Positions 24,293-33,882 of a DNA stretch of 64,000 bases are shown here, piece by piece. Positions within the stretch are counted from its first letter, which is position 1, and each line of letters opens with the position of its first letter. The notes under the pieces were generated by a model that was not told where the DNA came from, did no database searches, and saw nothing but the letters and a program-made list of their open reading frames with translations. This DNA is from Vreelandella titanicae BH1. GTDB taxonomy: Bacteria > Pseudomonadota > Gammaproteobacteria > Pseudomonadales > Halomonadaceae. The stretch lies in the NCBI RefSeq assembly GCF_000336575.1, contig NZ_AOPO01000002.1, forward strand, positions 434,006-498,005, in the 5' to 3' direction. Position numbers and translations under genes: made by a program.

Positions 24293-24595
24293 ATGTCTGG
24301 TACACCTGAAGCTTCTTTTACCATTGAGCATGAAACCAGCGATACCAAGGGGCGCTATGTAGTCAAGCTCAATGGGGCTAAAGCAGAGATGACCTATTCG
24401 AAAGCAGGTGATTCGATGATCATCATCGATAGCACTGAAGTGCCTGATGCTATGCGCGGACAAAAAGTGGGTGTTGCGTTAGTTGCAAAAGCAGTCGAAG
24501 ACGTTCGCACCTCGGGCAAGAAAATCATGCCGTTATGCCCATTTGCAAAAGCACAGTTTGCACGCCACTCAGAGTGGCACGATGTGCTTTTGTAA
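24293..24595 (+). CDS. GNAT-type N-acetyltransferase, small (COG2388 / YidJ-like)
   Basis: 100 residues, RBS AAGGAG 8 bases upstream. It has the acetyl-CoA binding pattern 'MRGQKVGVALVAKAVEDVRTSG' and the C-terminal 'PLCPFAKAQFARHSEWHDVL', which is diagnostic of this small GNAT family (normal length about 90-100 residues). The acceptor substrate is unknown. A pirin gene follows 44 bases later and may share its transcript. Confidence 0.85.
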   Translation: MSGTPEASFTIEHETSDTKGRYVVKLNGAKAEMTYSKAGDSMIIIDSTEVPDAMRGQKVGVALVAKAVEDVRTSGKKIMPLCPFAKAQFARHSEWHDVLL

Positions 24596-24639
24596 GGTGC
24601 GTACTCCATTTTCCTACCTCTCACTTCTGGAGAAAACCT

Positions 24640-25587
24640 ATGAGCTGGATGCCTGATTTAGAGCCAAAATGCCCATCCGCCGGTAGCTTGAATGATATAG
24701 AGACACTAATTGTTCCACGCGCTCGGGATTTGGGTGGTTTTGAGGTGCGCCGTGCGCTGCCTGCCCCAAAACGGCAGATGGTGGGGCCGTTCATCTTTTT
24801 TGATCAGATGGGGCCCGTTGAGTTTCTTAACGACGAAGGCATTGATGTTCGCCCACATCCCCATATTGGGCTTGCCACTGTTACGTATCTATATCAAGGG
24901 GAGTTCCAACACCGCGATAGCCTGGGTACCAACCAAATGATTCATCCTGGCGCGGTTAATTGGATGGTGGCGGGCAATGGGGTCACCCATTCGGAGCGCA
25001 CCAGTGCTATTACTCGTCAGAACAAGCACTCTGTGTTGGGGATACAGACGTGGGTAGCGCTCCCTGAAGCCTATGAAGACCAGCCTGCCAGCTTCGAGCA
25101 TCATGCCGAGGAGACACTGCCAGTACTGGAGGGCGAGGGTAAGGAAGTGCGTTTGATCCTGGGCACGGCCTGGGGGGAGCGGGCGCCGGTGCAAACCTTC
25201 TCTGAAATGTTCTATGCGGATGCGATACTGCAGCCAGGTGCAAAGCTTCCTTTGCCGGATGGCCATGAGGATCGTGGTATTTATGTCATGTCCGGTAGTG
25301 TCATTATTGCAGGGGAAACCTTTGAAGCCGGCCGCATGATGGTGTTCAGACCAGGCGACCCGATAACGGTGGTGGCGGGCGAATCCGGAACTAGGCTGAT
25401 GCTACTGGGCGGTGAAACGCTGAATGGCCCCCGTTATATATCCTGGAACTTCGTTGCCTCTTCGCGAGAAAAGCTGGAAGCCGCCAAACAGGCTTGGGTA
25501 GAAGCAGATTTTGAGAATGGTCGCTTTCGTCTTCCCCCCGGAGACGATGCGGAGTTCATTCCTTTTCCTGGAGAACCTGCTAAATAA
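24640..25587 (+). CDS. Pirin family protein
   Basis: 315 residues from ATG 24640 (RBS TGGAGAA); an open frame upstream overlaps the GNAT gene and is not used. Bicupin protein. The N-terminal cupin has the metal ligands in 'RPHPHIGLATVTYLYQGEFQHRDS' (His-His-Glu-His), and the C-terminal cupin is degenerate, as in pirins. Bacterial pirins bind a metal and act as redox regulators or quercetin 2,3-dioxygenases. No pathway is evident from the neighbours. Confidence 0.92.
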   Translation: MSWMPDLEPKCPSAGSLNDIETLIVPRARDLGGFEVRRALPAPKRQMVGPFIFFDQMGPVEFLNDEGIDVRPHPHIGLATVTYLYQGEFQHRDSLGTNQMIHPGAVNWMVAGNGVTHSERTSAITRQNKHSVLGIQTWVALPEAYEDQPASFEHHAEETLPVLEGEGKEVRLILGTAWGERAPVQTFSEMFYADAILQPGAKLPLPDGHEDRGIYVMSGSVIIAGETFEAGRMMVFRPGDPITVVAGESGTRLMLLGGETLNGPRYISWNFVASSREKLEAAKQAWVEADFENGRFRLPPGDDAEFIPFPGEPAK

Positions 25588-25919
25588 CGCCCCAAAAAAG
25601 CTGGCCGCCTTAAGCAGTCAGCTTATACTTCACTCGTAGGAGTGCCAGCGAATTGAGCTCCCAGCCGATGTCGGATCTCAATCAGTGCTTACGCAAAGGC
25701 CTCCATCGGTAACGTCGCTATGGGGCGAGGGGGCGTCCCTCCATACATAACATCCGACTATATCTTTCCAGATACATAGTGATGTTTTTGAGCAATAGCG
25801 AGAAGTGTTTGCAAAACTCTATTCTATAAGGCATCGCTTGGGAGCGAGCTACTTGGCGAGCACAAGGGGAAAGTCCAACCATGAAGTTAATCGCCTGCCT
25901 TTTTCCAACATTTGGGCAC
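25588..25919. other. 332-base gap without a recognised gene
   Basis: I see no long frame with an RBS, no tRNA and no clear terminator beyond short inverted words. The two flanking genes are convergent, so a terminator is expected but I could not identify one with confidence. Confidence 0.4.
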
Positions 25920-26549
25920 TTAGTAAAAAGCGCTTATGCCCATAAAGATGCTAAACAGCATTAACACTCCTCCGGCCGCGCGCTTACCCCAAACGGCGGC
26001 GCCTGGTGTGGCCACCTTCGCTATCATTGTTCTTGCTGCTAATGCGTAAGCGCTCGATACGATCAGTTTAATAAACACAAATAACAGTATGAGGGGAAGG
26101 AACGCAGAAATGTGGGAGTCCTGCTGGGCACTTACGAATTGCGGCAACAGCGATGAGAAAAATAGAATCGCCTTGGGGTTGCTGAGCCCAACCATAAACG
26201 ATTGTCGCCAAAGTACGGGTATGCTTTGCAGCGTTGTAGGCTGATCGCTGGAAATACGAACCCTTTGTGCCAGGCGAAACTGCTGCATACCCAGCCATAA
26301 AAGATAAACAGCACCGGCTACCTTGACGGCCATAAACACCGTTGGATTTGCCTCCAGTAGCGCACCGACCCCCAGTAGTGAGCAAGCCGCGAGCCCAGCA
26401 ATAGCCACCAAATCCCCAGTGAGTATCAATATGGCCCGGCTGGGGCCATGCACCAGCGCGTTGTTTACCAAAAAAATTGTCGAAGGGCCCGGCGAGCCAA
26501 CTTGCATCGCCGCAATCATGGCGAATAACAGATAGTCAGTGAGCAACAT
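25920..26549 (-). CDS. LysE/RhtB-family amino acid exporter
   Basis: 209 residues from ATG 26549 (RBS AAGGAG 8 bases upstream; GTG 26558 overlaps that RBS and is rejected). Six membrane segments. The family signature 'SPGPSTIFLVNNALVHG' (about 18-34) and 'GLSNPKAILFFSSLLPQF' are present. It exports amino acids or related metabolites across the inner membrane. It is divergent from the MocR-type regulator at 26651, a common exporter/regulator pair, so it is probably controlled by it. Confidence 0.93.
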   Translation of the reverse strand: MLLTDYLLFAMIAAMQVGSPGPSTIFLVNNALVHGPSRAILILTGDLVAIAGLAACSLLGVGALLEANPTVFMAVKVAGAVYLLWLGMQQFRLAQRVRISSDQPTTLQSIPVLWRQSFMVGLSNPKAILFFSSLLPQFVSAQQDSHISAFLPLILLFVFIKLIVSSAYALAARTMIAKVATPGAAVWGKRAAGGVLMLFSIFMGISAFY

Positions 26550-26650
26550 AGTGAACACTCCTTAGCCAATGAAACGTCAATATGTTGCTATGCTAGAAGT
26601 AAAGTGGCTCATACAAGAGAGCCATATAAACGAGATTGATACGAACCATT

Positions 26651-28129
26651 ATGGTTAAAGGAAAAAATACAGCGGGTTTAGACTTGCCCTTACCCACCAG
26701 CCCCGTCGGTGTAACGAAATCTGAGTTGGCCTACCAGGCCATGCGCGACGGGATTGTGAATGGTCTGCTACAGGCGGGTGACCGGTTGCCATCCACACGC
26801 GTACTCTCGCAACGTTGGGGGGTAGGGCGTGGTACGTTAGAAAGTGTCTTTGAGCGTTTGCAACTCGAGGGTTACATCACCCGCAAAGTGGGGTCTGGAA
26901 GCCGTGTCAGTGCCACTATCCCAGACCGATATTTGAAAGCGGTTAGCACGGCGCAAACGACGGCGACCCACCATAAAGAGCCAGCGATGGTCGAAGCGGC
27001 GCCCGTTAGCGTAAGAAAACACTACCAAGCCCAGGTAGGAGTACCTTTTGTTGCCCGGCTTGCCAGCCCGTTGCTTATTTCACCTGCTGAGTGGGCCGCG
27101 CATCTACAGCGGGCCATGGCAGCTATGCAGCCCGAGCAGATGTGTAGCGTTGAGCCGCAAGGCGCTTGGGTATTGCGGGAACAGATTGCCAAGTACTTGC
27201 GTAACCATCGGGGAATCGATTGTCTGGCAGAGCAGATACTCATCACTAACGGCATTCGCCATAGCATTGATCTGGTCGCGCGCTGTGTAGTAAAGCCTGG
27301 TGATCATGTGTGTGTCGAGGATCCTGGTTATCCAGCTGTACACCAAATATTTGAAGAAGCAGGCGCTAACCTGCTTTACGCGCCTATTGATCAGGAAGGG
27401 CTTAATTTGGGTGGCATAATAGGCGCAACTGAATGTCGTATTGCCTATGTGACACCGGCGCACCAGTCACCGCTTGGCGTTATCATGTCGGCGACTCGCC
27501 GTTTAGAGCTTCTTGACTGGGCCCAAAGCAACAACACCTGGATCATCGAGGATGATTACGATAGCGAGTTCAACTATCAAAGCGCGCCGTTACCAGCGCT
27601 AAAATCCATCGACACGATGAATCGAGTAGTCTATTGCGGGAGTTTTAATCAGGCGCTTTTTTCCAATTTGAGGCTTGGCTATATGCTTGCTCCACCAGAA
27701 CTACAGCGAAAAGTGCTCGAATTGTGGCATACGGTAGGGCGTAGTGTGGGAGTGTCGGAGCAACTGGGGTTGGCGGCGTTTATGAAAGGCCCTGCTTTCT
27801 TACGGCATTTACGCCGTTCTCGGCAGGAGTATCAGACGTTGCGTGACATCGTGCTTGAAACCTTGAGGGCCGAAGCGCCGGGGCGCTATCGCATTAGTGG
27901 CGAACATGCAGGCTTCCACCTGATTCTGTGGTTATCGCCGGATCAAGACGAAAACATGTTAATCCATGCAGCGGAACAGCAGGGAGTAGTGCTACAACCG
28001 CTTCGGCACTGCTGCCGTGAGATTGAATTAGCGCCTGCCATTGTGTTGGGTTTCGCAGCGCTAACACGGGCACAGGCAAAATATGCCGCTCGTAAGCTTG
28101 GGCAATTACTGCTTCCAACACCCAGTTAG
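26651..28129 (+). CDS. MocR-type GntR regulator lacking the PLP lysine
   Basis: 492 residues: an N-terminal GntR winged helix (about 24-92, 'LPSTRVLSQRWGVGRGTLESVFERLQLEGYI') fused to an aminotransferase fold. The PLP-site Asp ('EDDYDSEFNY') and Arg ('LRLGYM') are there, but the segment usually reading 'G-[ST]-[FL]-[SN]-K-x-L-F' is 'GSFNQALF', so the Schiff-base lysine is Gln334. Without it PLP cannot be bound covalently. The protein may respond to another ligand or bind DNA constitutively. It is divergent from the LysE exporter, its likely target. Confidence 0.9.
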   Translation: MVKGKNTAGLDLPLPTSPVGVTKSELAYQAMRDGIVNGLLQAGDRLPSTRVLSQRWGVGRGTLESVFERLQLEGYITRKVGSGSRVSATIPDRYLKAVSTAQTTATHHKEPAMVEAAPVSVRKHYQAQVGVPFVARLASPLLISPAEWAAHLQRAMAAMQPEQMCSVEPQGAWVLREQIAKYLRNHRGIDCLAEQILITNGIRHSIDLVARCVVKPGDHVCVEDPGYPAVHQIFEEAGANLLYAPIDQEGLNLGGIIGATECRIAYVTPAHQSPLGVIMSATRRLELLDWAQSNNTWIIEDDYDSEFNYQSAPLPALKSIDTMNRVVYCGSFNQALFSNLRLGYMLAPPELQRKVLELWHTVGRSVGVSEQLGLAAFMKGPAFLRHLRRSRQEYQTLRDIVLETLRAEAPGRYRISGEHAGFHLILWLSPDQDENMLIHAAEQQGVVLQPLRHCCREIELAPAIVLGFAALTRAQAKYAARKLGQLLLPTPS

Positions 28130-28228
28130 CTGGTGACTTTTTCGCTTGGTCAACCGGGCCGATAAATCTCGGTTTCTCCTCGGTGCGCATTGAAAAGCCT
28201 TCAGGCGAGCTGACAATGAGACCTCGTC

Positions 28229-29173
28229 TTAGCGCTCTTTCACGGTGATCTTCGCGACGGCGGCCGCTCTATCCCGGAGCGCAGTCTGGCTAAGTGTCCA
28301 GGCATCTTGCTCGATGAAGAATATGCGCCGCAGCCAAGCCAATACCAACCGCCGGGTCGCCTCCAGCGCATCGGGATCTTCTGCCTCGGTCTCTTTCGCG
28401 TCGAGCCCCGCGATTCCGCCAAGCCCATGGCCCACGCCACTGATTGTCAGCAGGGCATCGGCCCCCGGCGCGTCGTGGAAGGCATCCGCGTGCCACTCGG
28501 GGCCGCGTGGCGTGAAATGCGGGTCATCTTCCGCGCCGCAGACCACGAGGGTGGGTAATTCGATGCCGCTGAAATCCACATCGAAAAAGGGAAAGCGCCG
28601 AGCATGATCGGGTGTCAGATCGGCGCCGCCACGCCCTGGAGTTGCCAGCAGGACACCCGCGCGGATGCGCGGATCAGAGAAATCCTCCCCATACAAACGT
28701 CCGCCAAGTAGCAGGCTGCAGGTGTGGCCGCCGAAGGAGTGGCCCGCTACGGCGATCCGGTCGTGATCCAGCCGTCCTGAGATGGCGGGAGCCTGCCGCT
28801 CGATCTCGGCCAACTGGTCGACGATGGCACGCATCTCGAGCACACGCTCGCGCCAGTAGAAGGGGCCTTCAGGTCGGTCGGGGTCAAGTCCGCCGACCCG
28901 TGAACTGGCGTGTGTCGGTTGAATGACGGCTATGCCCCGTTCGGCCCAGAACTGGGCGAGCGGGGCATAGCCGTCTTTCGAGGGGATATAGCTCGATGGA
29001 CCAAAGCCGTGCGACAGGATCACGATCGGTATGGCGTCCCCGGTTGCTGGCGCGGTAAGGCGCAGCTCCAGGGGGTGGCGGCCAGGCATCTTCAGGCAGA
29101 TCGGCGTGTAGGCCACTGTCAGGGCGGGATCCGGCGTCGGCAGTGCGCGGGACAGGTTGATCAGTCGGTTCAT
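28229..29173 (-). CDS. Alpha/beta hydrolase (dienelactone-hydrolase / PAF-acetylhydrolase-like)
   Basis: 314 residues, no signal peptide. The nucleophile elbow is 'GHSFGGH' (Ser about 145). 'SHGFGPSS' forms the oxyanion region, 'VVCGAEDDPHF' carries the likely acid, and 'SGVGHGLG' the likely His. The sequence resembles the predicted dienelactone hydrolases and the bacterial PAF-acetylhydrolase-like group; substrate unknown. It is divergent from an AraC regulator at 29273, suggesting a private regulatory pair. This pair looks more GC-rich than its surroundings and may have come by transfer. Confidence 0.88.
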   Translation of the reverse strand: MNRLINLSRALPTPDPALTVAYTPICLKMPGRHPLELRLTAPATGDAIPIVILSHGFGPSSYIPSKDGYAPLAQFWAERGIAVIQPTHASSRVGGLDPDRPEGPFYWRERVLEMRAIVDQLAEIERQAPAISGRLDHDRIAVAGHSFGGHTCSLLLGGRLYGEDFSDPRIRAGVLLATPGRGGADLTPDHARRFPFFDVDFSGIELPTLVVCGAEDDPHFTPRGPEWHADAFHDAPGADALLTISGVGHGLGGIAGLDAKETEAEDPDALEATRRLVLAWLRRIFFIEQDAWTLSQTALRDRAAAVAKITVKER

Positions 29174-29272
29174 CTATTAGCCTCCTTGTTTGATGAGCAG
29201 GAGAGTATAGACAGCGATTACCCGTTCATGCGATACACAAATGTCCAAATTCTTTCATCAAGAGTCCAAAAT

Positions 29273-30220
29273 ATGCCCGATGGTATCGAAGACCCTCTGT
29301 CCAGTGTCGTCACGTTGCTCAAACCGTCGGTGTCTATCTCGAAGATGGTCGAGGCGGGTGGCCAGTGGCAGGTCGAGCGGCATGACATGGCCAGCCCCTT
29401 TTATTGTGCGATGGATTGTGCGATGGTCGAGGGGGGATGCCGGGTTGAGGTGAGCGGTCGCAAGCCGGTTACGCTGGCGGCCGGAGACTTCGTCCTGATC
29501 CCCGATCTGCATGACTTCAGCATGACCAGCGAGGTGCCGCCGGAACCCAGGGGGCCAGACCGGCCGCTGGAAATCGAACCCGGGCGGGTTCGCCTCGGCC
29601 CGGCGGACGCCCCCGTGGAGATGCGCGCGCTAGTTGGGCATTGCCGCTTCGATACACCCGCGAGCGACTTGCTTGTGTCACTGCTGCCCGAGATGATTCA
29701 TGTCTCTGGGCACGATCGCCTGATGGCCCTGGTGCCGGTGATTCACGATGAGACCCGCGCCGACCGGCCGGGGCGTGAGCTGATCCTCCAGCGGCTTCTA
29801 GAGGTGCTGCTTATTGAGGCGCTCCGCTCGGGCCCTACCGTGAATATGCCGCCGGGGCTACTGCGCGGGCTGTCCGATCCGCAACTGGCCGCCGCCTTGC
29901 AGCGCATTCACGCGGACGCGGGTGGCGAGATTTCCGTCTCAGGGCTGGCGCAGGACGCGGGTATGTCCCGCTCCGGATTTTTCGAGAAGTTCCGGAAGGA
30001 AATTGGACGCGCGCCGATGGAATACGTAACGGATTGGCGCATGGCCATCGCTAAGACGCTGCTACGGCAGGGCAAACTTACCAACACGGAGATCGCCCTG
30101 CGGGTCGGCTACGGATCTGCCAGTGCCTTCGGGATGGCATTTGTTCGGCACGAGGGCTTTTCTCCCGGTGCGTTTGCAGGCAAGCAAGGCCGTAAGAGAG
30201 GTACAAAGGGAGTGTCTTGA
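29273..30220 (+). CDS. AraC-family regulator with N-terminal AraC-cupin domain
   Basis: 315 residues from ATG 29273 (start 'MPDGIEDPLSSVV', the normal AraC-cupin beginning); ATG 29228 is also in frame. The N-terminal ligand-binding cupin is followed by a C-terminal double HTH (about 210-310, 'ISVSGLAQDAGMSRSGFFEKFRKEIGRAPMEY', then 'TNTEIALRVGYGSASAFGMAF'). It is divergent from the hydrolase gene at 29173 over a 99-base promoter region, so it probably regulates that gene and itself. Confidence 0.9.
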   Translation: MPDGIEDPLSSVVTLLKPSVSISKMVEAGGQWQVERHDMASPFYCAMDCAMVEGGCRVEVSGRKPVTLAAGDFVLIPDLHDFSMTSEVPPEPRGPDRPLEIEPGRVRLGPADAPVEMRALVGHCRFDTPASDLLVSLLPEMIHVSGHDRLMALVPVIHDETRADRPGRELILQRLLEVLLIEALRSGPTVNMPPGLLRGLSDPQLAAALQRIHADAGGEISVSGLAQDAGMSRSGFFEKFRKEIGRAPMEYVTDWRMAIAKTLLRQGKLTNTEIALRVGYGSASAFGMAFVRHEGFSPGAFAGKQGRKRGTKGVS

Positions 30221-30389
30221 AGACGACAGTGGCTATGATGTACAGGTTGTTCCCACTCATGGAGCAATGCTGTGTTGGGACTCAAAGTGCGAATTCACCG
30301 CGAACAGGCTGAAACACTGCTCCTGGATCTAGAGTCCTCATTGAACTTGGCATGGCAGGTTGCTGAACTTTTGCTGTCAAAGATGGTAC

Positions 30390-30418
30390 AAACTGGCCCA
30401 CTGCAGGGCAGTGGGCCA
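30390..30418. terminator. GC-rich hairpin between AraC gene and convergent peroxidase-like gene
   Basis: ctggcccactgc / gcagtgggccaa-type stem with a short agg loop. No strong T-tract, but the location between convergent genes suits a bidirectional terminator. Confidence 0.55.
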
Positions 30419-30430
30419 ATGGGGGAGCGA

Positions 30431-31372
30431 TCAGTTTTGAAGGAAATTGAGCAGATCCTGGTTGAGCCGGTTTTTATGTGTATCGGTCAAACCGTGTGGG
30501 GCTCCCTCATATACAATTAACTCCGCGCCGTCTACCAATGCCGCAGACGCTTGCCCAGAAATGTCTAAAGGTACGATCTGGTCGTCATCACCATGGATCA
30601 CCAGGGTGGGAATATCGAATGCCGCCAAGTCTTCACGGAAATCAGTGGCCGAGAATGCGGCGATGGAGTCATAGGTATTTTTATGGCCGCCTTGCATTCC
30701 TTGTGCCCAAAATGACTGGATCAGGCCTTGGTTGGGTTCCGCGTCTGGGCGGTTAAAGCCAAAGAAAGGCCCTGATGCAATATCCAAGTACAGTTGGGAG
30801 CGATTGTTTAGAGAAGCTTCACGGATACCATCGAACACATCGATAGGTAGTCCATTAGGATTGTCAGGTGTTTGCAGCATTAGTGGAGGAACCGCTGAAA
30901 CCAGGACGGCTTTAGCGACGCGATCTGTTCCGTGCCGGCCAATGTAGCGAGCCACTTCTCCGCCACCCGTCGAGAAGCCGACGAGTGTGACATCGTTCAG
31001 GTCAAGGGTGTTGATGACCGTGGCCAGGTCGTCAGCATAGTGATCCATATCATTGCCATCCCAGGGTTGGCTGGAACGTCCGTGACCGCGGCGGTCATGA
31101 GCGACAACGCGATATCCTTCTGATGCCAGGAAAATCATCTGCGCTTCCCAGCTGTCCGAATTGAGCGGCCAACCGTGACTGAAGGTGACCACTGGGCCAT
31201 CTTCAGGTCCCCAGTCTTTGTAATACAGTTCTACCCCGTCAGCCGTTGTGATAGTGCTGGCGGTTTGTTCAGCGTTGAAGGCTTTTTGGGCATCTGCAGC
31301 GTAGGCGTTTGAGCCAATTTGAAGGCCTAGTGCTAGCACTGTAGTGGTCAATGTGCGGTTTAGTTTTTTCAT
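30431..31372 (-). CDS. Exported alpha/beta hydrolase (non-haem chloroperoxidase-like)
   Basis: 313 residues with a signal peptide (about 1-25, ending 'SNAYA'). The fold core is clear: '[12 protein letters not shown]' (oxyanion), '[13 protein letters not shown]', nucleophile 'GFSTGGGE' (Ser about 137), Asp in '[10 protein letters not shown]', His near 'GAPHGLT'. This is the pattern of cofactor-free haloperoxidases/esterases. A signal peptide is unusual for the group but common in some gammaproteobacteria. It follows the ohr gene by 43 bases and is likely in the same operon under the divergent AraC regulator. Confidence 0.9.
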   Translation of the reverse strand: MKKLNRTLTTTVLALGLQIGSNAYAADAQKAFNAEQTASTITTADGVELYYKDWGPEDGPVVTFSHGWPLNSDSWEAQMIFLASEGYRVVAHDRRGHGRSSQPWDGNDMDHYADDLATVINTLDLNDVTLVGFSTGGGEVARYIGRHGTDRVAKAVLVSAVPPLMLQTPDNPNGLPIDVFDGIREASLNNRSQLYLDIASGPFFGFNRPDAEPNQGLIQSFWAQGMQGGHKNTYDSIAAFSATDFREDLAAFDIPTLVIHGDDDQIVPLDISGQASAALVDGAELIVYEGAPHGLTDTHKNRLNQDLLNFLQN

Positions 31373-31415
31373 GATGTCGTTTCCTGTTCTCGCGGTTGAG
31401 TAGTGGTGGTGGTGT

Positions 31416-31844
31416 TTATTCGGTGATGGTGAGTGTGACGTCGATGTTATTGCGCGTGGCGTTGGAATAAGGGCAGACGATGTGGGCCTGATCGACTAAC
31501 GTTTGTAAAACGTCGTTGGGCACACCTGGCGCCGCAATCGTTAATTCAGCTTGAATTCCAAAGCCGATAGGTATCTGGCCAATACCAACTTTTCCGGTGA
31601 CAGACGTGCTTTCAGGAAGGCTGATTTTTTGCTTGCCCGCCACGAATTTCAGGGCGCCCAGAAAGCAGGCTGAATAGCCAGCGGCGAACAGCTGCTCAGG
31701 GTTGGTGCCGTCTCCACCCGCACCGCCCAGTTCGCGTGGCGTGGAAAGCTTGACGTTCAAAGCGTTATCGGAAGAGGTGGCTTGGCCTTCGCGTCCACCT
31801 GTGGCTGAGGCAGTAGCTGTGTAAAGAATTTTTTCGATAGTCAT
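31416..31844 (-). CDS. ohr: Organic hydroperoxide resistance protein (Ohr/OsmC family)
   Basis: 142 residues from ATG 31844 (RBS TTGGAG). It has the two catalytic cysteines of Ohr, in '[10 protein letters not shown]' (about 60) and in '[10 protein letters not shown]' (about 125), with Arg and Glu in the expected places. It reduces organic hydroperoxides with lipoyl thiols. Normally ohr is controlled by OhrR (MarR); here the divergent neighbour is an AraC-type regulator. It is followed by a secreted chloroperoxidase-like hydrolase. Confidence 0.95.
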   Translation of the reverse strand: MTIEKILYTATASATGGREGQATSSDNALNVKLSTPRELGGAGGDGTNPEQLFAAGYSACFLGALKFVAGKQKISLPESTSVTGKVGIGQIPIGFGIQAELTIAAPGVPNDVLQTLVDQAHIVCPYSNATRNNIDVTLTITE

Positions 31845-31967
31845 GTCTAGTTTTCTCCAAAGCAGTGGTTGATCCGAAAACAAATGTTGTCCGGTGATAG
31901 GCATTCTGCCTGCTATAATTGGACGATTGGTGATCTATAATCTCGATAAATTGATTTGGAGTATCAA

Positions 31968-32798
31968 ATGGTCGATAGGTTAGCGACTCTGATGGAGCAC
32001 TTTTCGGTAACGGCTCAGGTATTTCACGCAGGGGCTTTATGCGGTACCAATACATTGGAAGCCGATGGGGTATCAGGGCAGATGCACTTGGTGCGGCGTG
32101 GAACGGTTAAAGTGGTACACCACGATGGCTCTCTGAGCATTACGCAGCCCAGTTTGTTGCTCTATGCCCGGCCAATGACACACCGTTTCATGACCGATCC
32201 TGAACAGGGTGCCGACATGGCCTGTGCTAGCTTACGTTTTGAGGGAGGCGAGCAGAATCCAATTGCGGCAAGTTTACCTAACGTTGTGTGTTTGCCTTTG
32301 GACTCCATTGCTGGTGTAGCGCAGGTTCTCGATCTCCTTTTTGACGAGGCGTTTACGCAGCGATGCGGCCGAGTTGCGGTGGTTAACCGTCTGTTTGAAG
32401 TAGTCATGATCCAGATATTGCGTCAGTTGATGGAAAATAACGATGTGAAGGGGGGGATGCTGGCGGGCCTCTCACACCCACGCTTGCGCAATGCACTTGT
32501 TGCCATGCATGAAGAACCAACAAAAACATGGACGCTGGAGGTACTGGCGGAACGGGCAGGTATGTCGCGCAGTGTGTTTGCTTCCACCTTTCGCGACGTT
32601 GTGGGTGATACGCCGGGTCAGTATCTGCAAGGGTGGCGTATCAGGATGGCACAGCAGGCGTTGAAGCGCGGCCGGCCGATCAAGATTATTGCCGGTGAAG
32701 TGGGTTATGGAAGCGAAGTGGCCTTATCGCGCGCTTTTAAAGCCTATACGGGAATGTCACCAAGACAATGGCGAGAAGCGCAAACTGCCACTCTGTGA
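31968..32798 (+). CDS. AraC-family regulator divergent from ohr
   Basis: 276 residues from ATG 31968 (RBS GGAG 6 bases upstream; TTG 31956 is rejected). AraC-cupin N-terminus ('GVSGQMHLVRRGTVKVVHHDG') and double HTH C-terminus ('WTLEVLAERAGMSRSVFASTF', then 'IKIIAGEVGYGSEVALSRAF'). It is divergent from ohr with a gap of 123 bases, and most likely controls that operon, perhaps in response to oxidants through its cupin domain. Confidence 0.93.
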   Translation: MVDRLATLMEHFSVTAQVFHAGALCGTNTLEADGVSGQMHLVRRGTVKVVHHDGSLSITQPSLLLYARPMTHRFMTDPEQGADMACASLRFEGGEQNPIAASLPNVVCLPLDSIAGVAQVLDLLFDEAFTQRCGRVAVVNRLFEVVMIQILRQLMENNDVKGGMLAGLSHPRLRNALVAMHEEPTKTWTLEVLAERAGMSRSVFASTFRDVVGDTPGQYLQGWRIRMAQQALKRGRPIKIIAGEVGYGSEVALSRAFKAYTGMSPRQWREAQTATL

Positions 32799-32852
32799 GA
32801 TTTGATCGCTCAGCTCCAGACGAAGTATAAATACTAGGCAGACTCGCTGGCA

Positions 32853-33094
32853 TCAATAACCGTCCCGATCACGGTATGTCGACCGATTTTCGGTAGAGGC
32901 AGGCTGCTCCTTATCAAAGGCACGACGGTTCTCTTCAATTTGTGGCCAGTGAATGCGTATCCATGAAGTAAAGCCCTCTAGAGCGGTCAGCATACTGGCG
33001 CTCATCTCAGACAGCTCATACTCCACACGTGGTGGCACTTCAGGGAAGTAGTGACGAATTACGGCGAAGTCCGGCTCGGGTGATTCGTTTTTTA
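32853..33094 (-). pseudogene. HxlR-family regulator, C-terminal remnant
   Basis: The frame reads 'FPEVPPRVEYELSEMSASMLTALEGFTSW', the beta-wing and final helices of HxlR winged-helix repressors. The N-terminal recognition helices are missing, and the next gene's end lies directly upstream. About 80 codons remain where about 110-130 are expected. Confidence 0.7.
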
Positions 33095-33097
33095 GCG

Positions 33098-33457
33098 CTA
33101 CTCTTTGTTACGGTATAGCACCATACCACCGTGATAGAGCACGCCATCAATAAACTCGCCATCAGCGGTAAAACCGGTGTCGTCCCAGTATTCGATATAG
33201 TTACCTGTCACCTGATAGCGGCCCTGATAGGCGCTTTCACGCTCACCACGGGCTTCATCGTAACGATTGTTGGGTAAAAGTTCGTGGCGTATTTGGCCAT
33301 CTTTAGTTACCCACATGCCAACATACGGGTGTTCTGCCATAGCGTTATCTCCTATGTTCGGGGCTGTTTGAGCCGTAGTGGTGGCGGGGAAAATAGTGAT
33401 AATGCCAGCAACGACTATCGCACGTTGCCAGTAGATAGGAAGCTTGGTGTCTTGCAT
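33098..33457 (-). CDS. Secreted Atu4866-family protein
   Basis: 119 residues with an N-terminal signal segment (about 10-30). The body, 'HPYVGMWVTKDGQIRHELLPNNRYDEARGERESAYQGRYQVTGNYIEYWDDTGFTADGEFIDGVL', read in parts, is the conserved Atu4866 domain, a small beta-barrel of unknown function. The signal peptide is typical when the domain is exported. It lies upstream of the HxlR remnant, so the regulator was probably its former partner. Confidence 0.85.
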   Translation of the reverse strand: MQDTKLPIYWQRAIVVAGIITIFPATTTAQTAPNIGDNAMAEHPYVGMWVTKDGQIRHELLPNNRYDEARGERESAYQGRYQVTGNYIEYWDDTGFTADGEFIDGVLYHGGMVLYRNKE

Positions 33458-33882
33458 GTAAGGTCACTCGCTTTAAATGCCACATTTGCTTGAATAGCTC
33501 GGACACATATTCATACGGAGTTACAGGCTCGCTGTAGGTCGTACCACTATGTCGCTGGTATCAACGTCGTCCGGTTAATAAAACAACTTTTGATACGAAG
33601 TTAGTTGAAATTGTCATGTGTTAATCCGCACAATGAAAAATACTTGGAGAAGTTTAACTAGCGGGAGCAATCGCTCATAGAGACAATTCTATTGCATCCT
33701 TGCCTAATCCTATTATTAAAATAAGGGTGAGCGAGGGCGTTCCACCGTGGTGATGACCAACGCCCGGTTATGAATGGTGCAAATCCCTATGGCTATTAAC
33801 CTGTCTAAGTTTGCTACTATGTTAATACCTATATAGCTTTACTCGCTGAAGCCATGCGCGCGCTGGCGGAGGTATATAAACG
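33458..33882. other. 425-base gap, no gene recognised
   Basis: A-T richer than the neighbours. No coding frame with an RBS and no RNA gene could be seen. It likely holds the promoters of the Atu4866-like gene (leftward) and the DUF488 gene (rightward); no clear operator was found. Confidence 0.4.

Noticed and set aside
28910..29272. Long N-terminal extension of the AraC regulator
   Set aside because: The frame runs antisense through the divergent hydrolase gene and gives no known domain; the cupin starts after ATG 29273.
30272..30520. 82-codon frame after the AraC gene
   Set aside because: No RBS, no recognisable domain, and it runs into the convergent peroxidase-like gene through a terminator hairpin.
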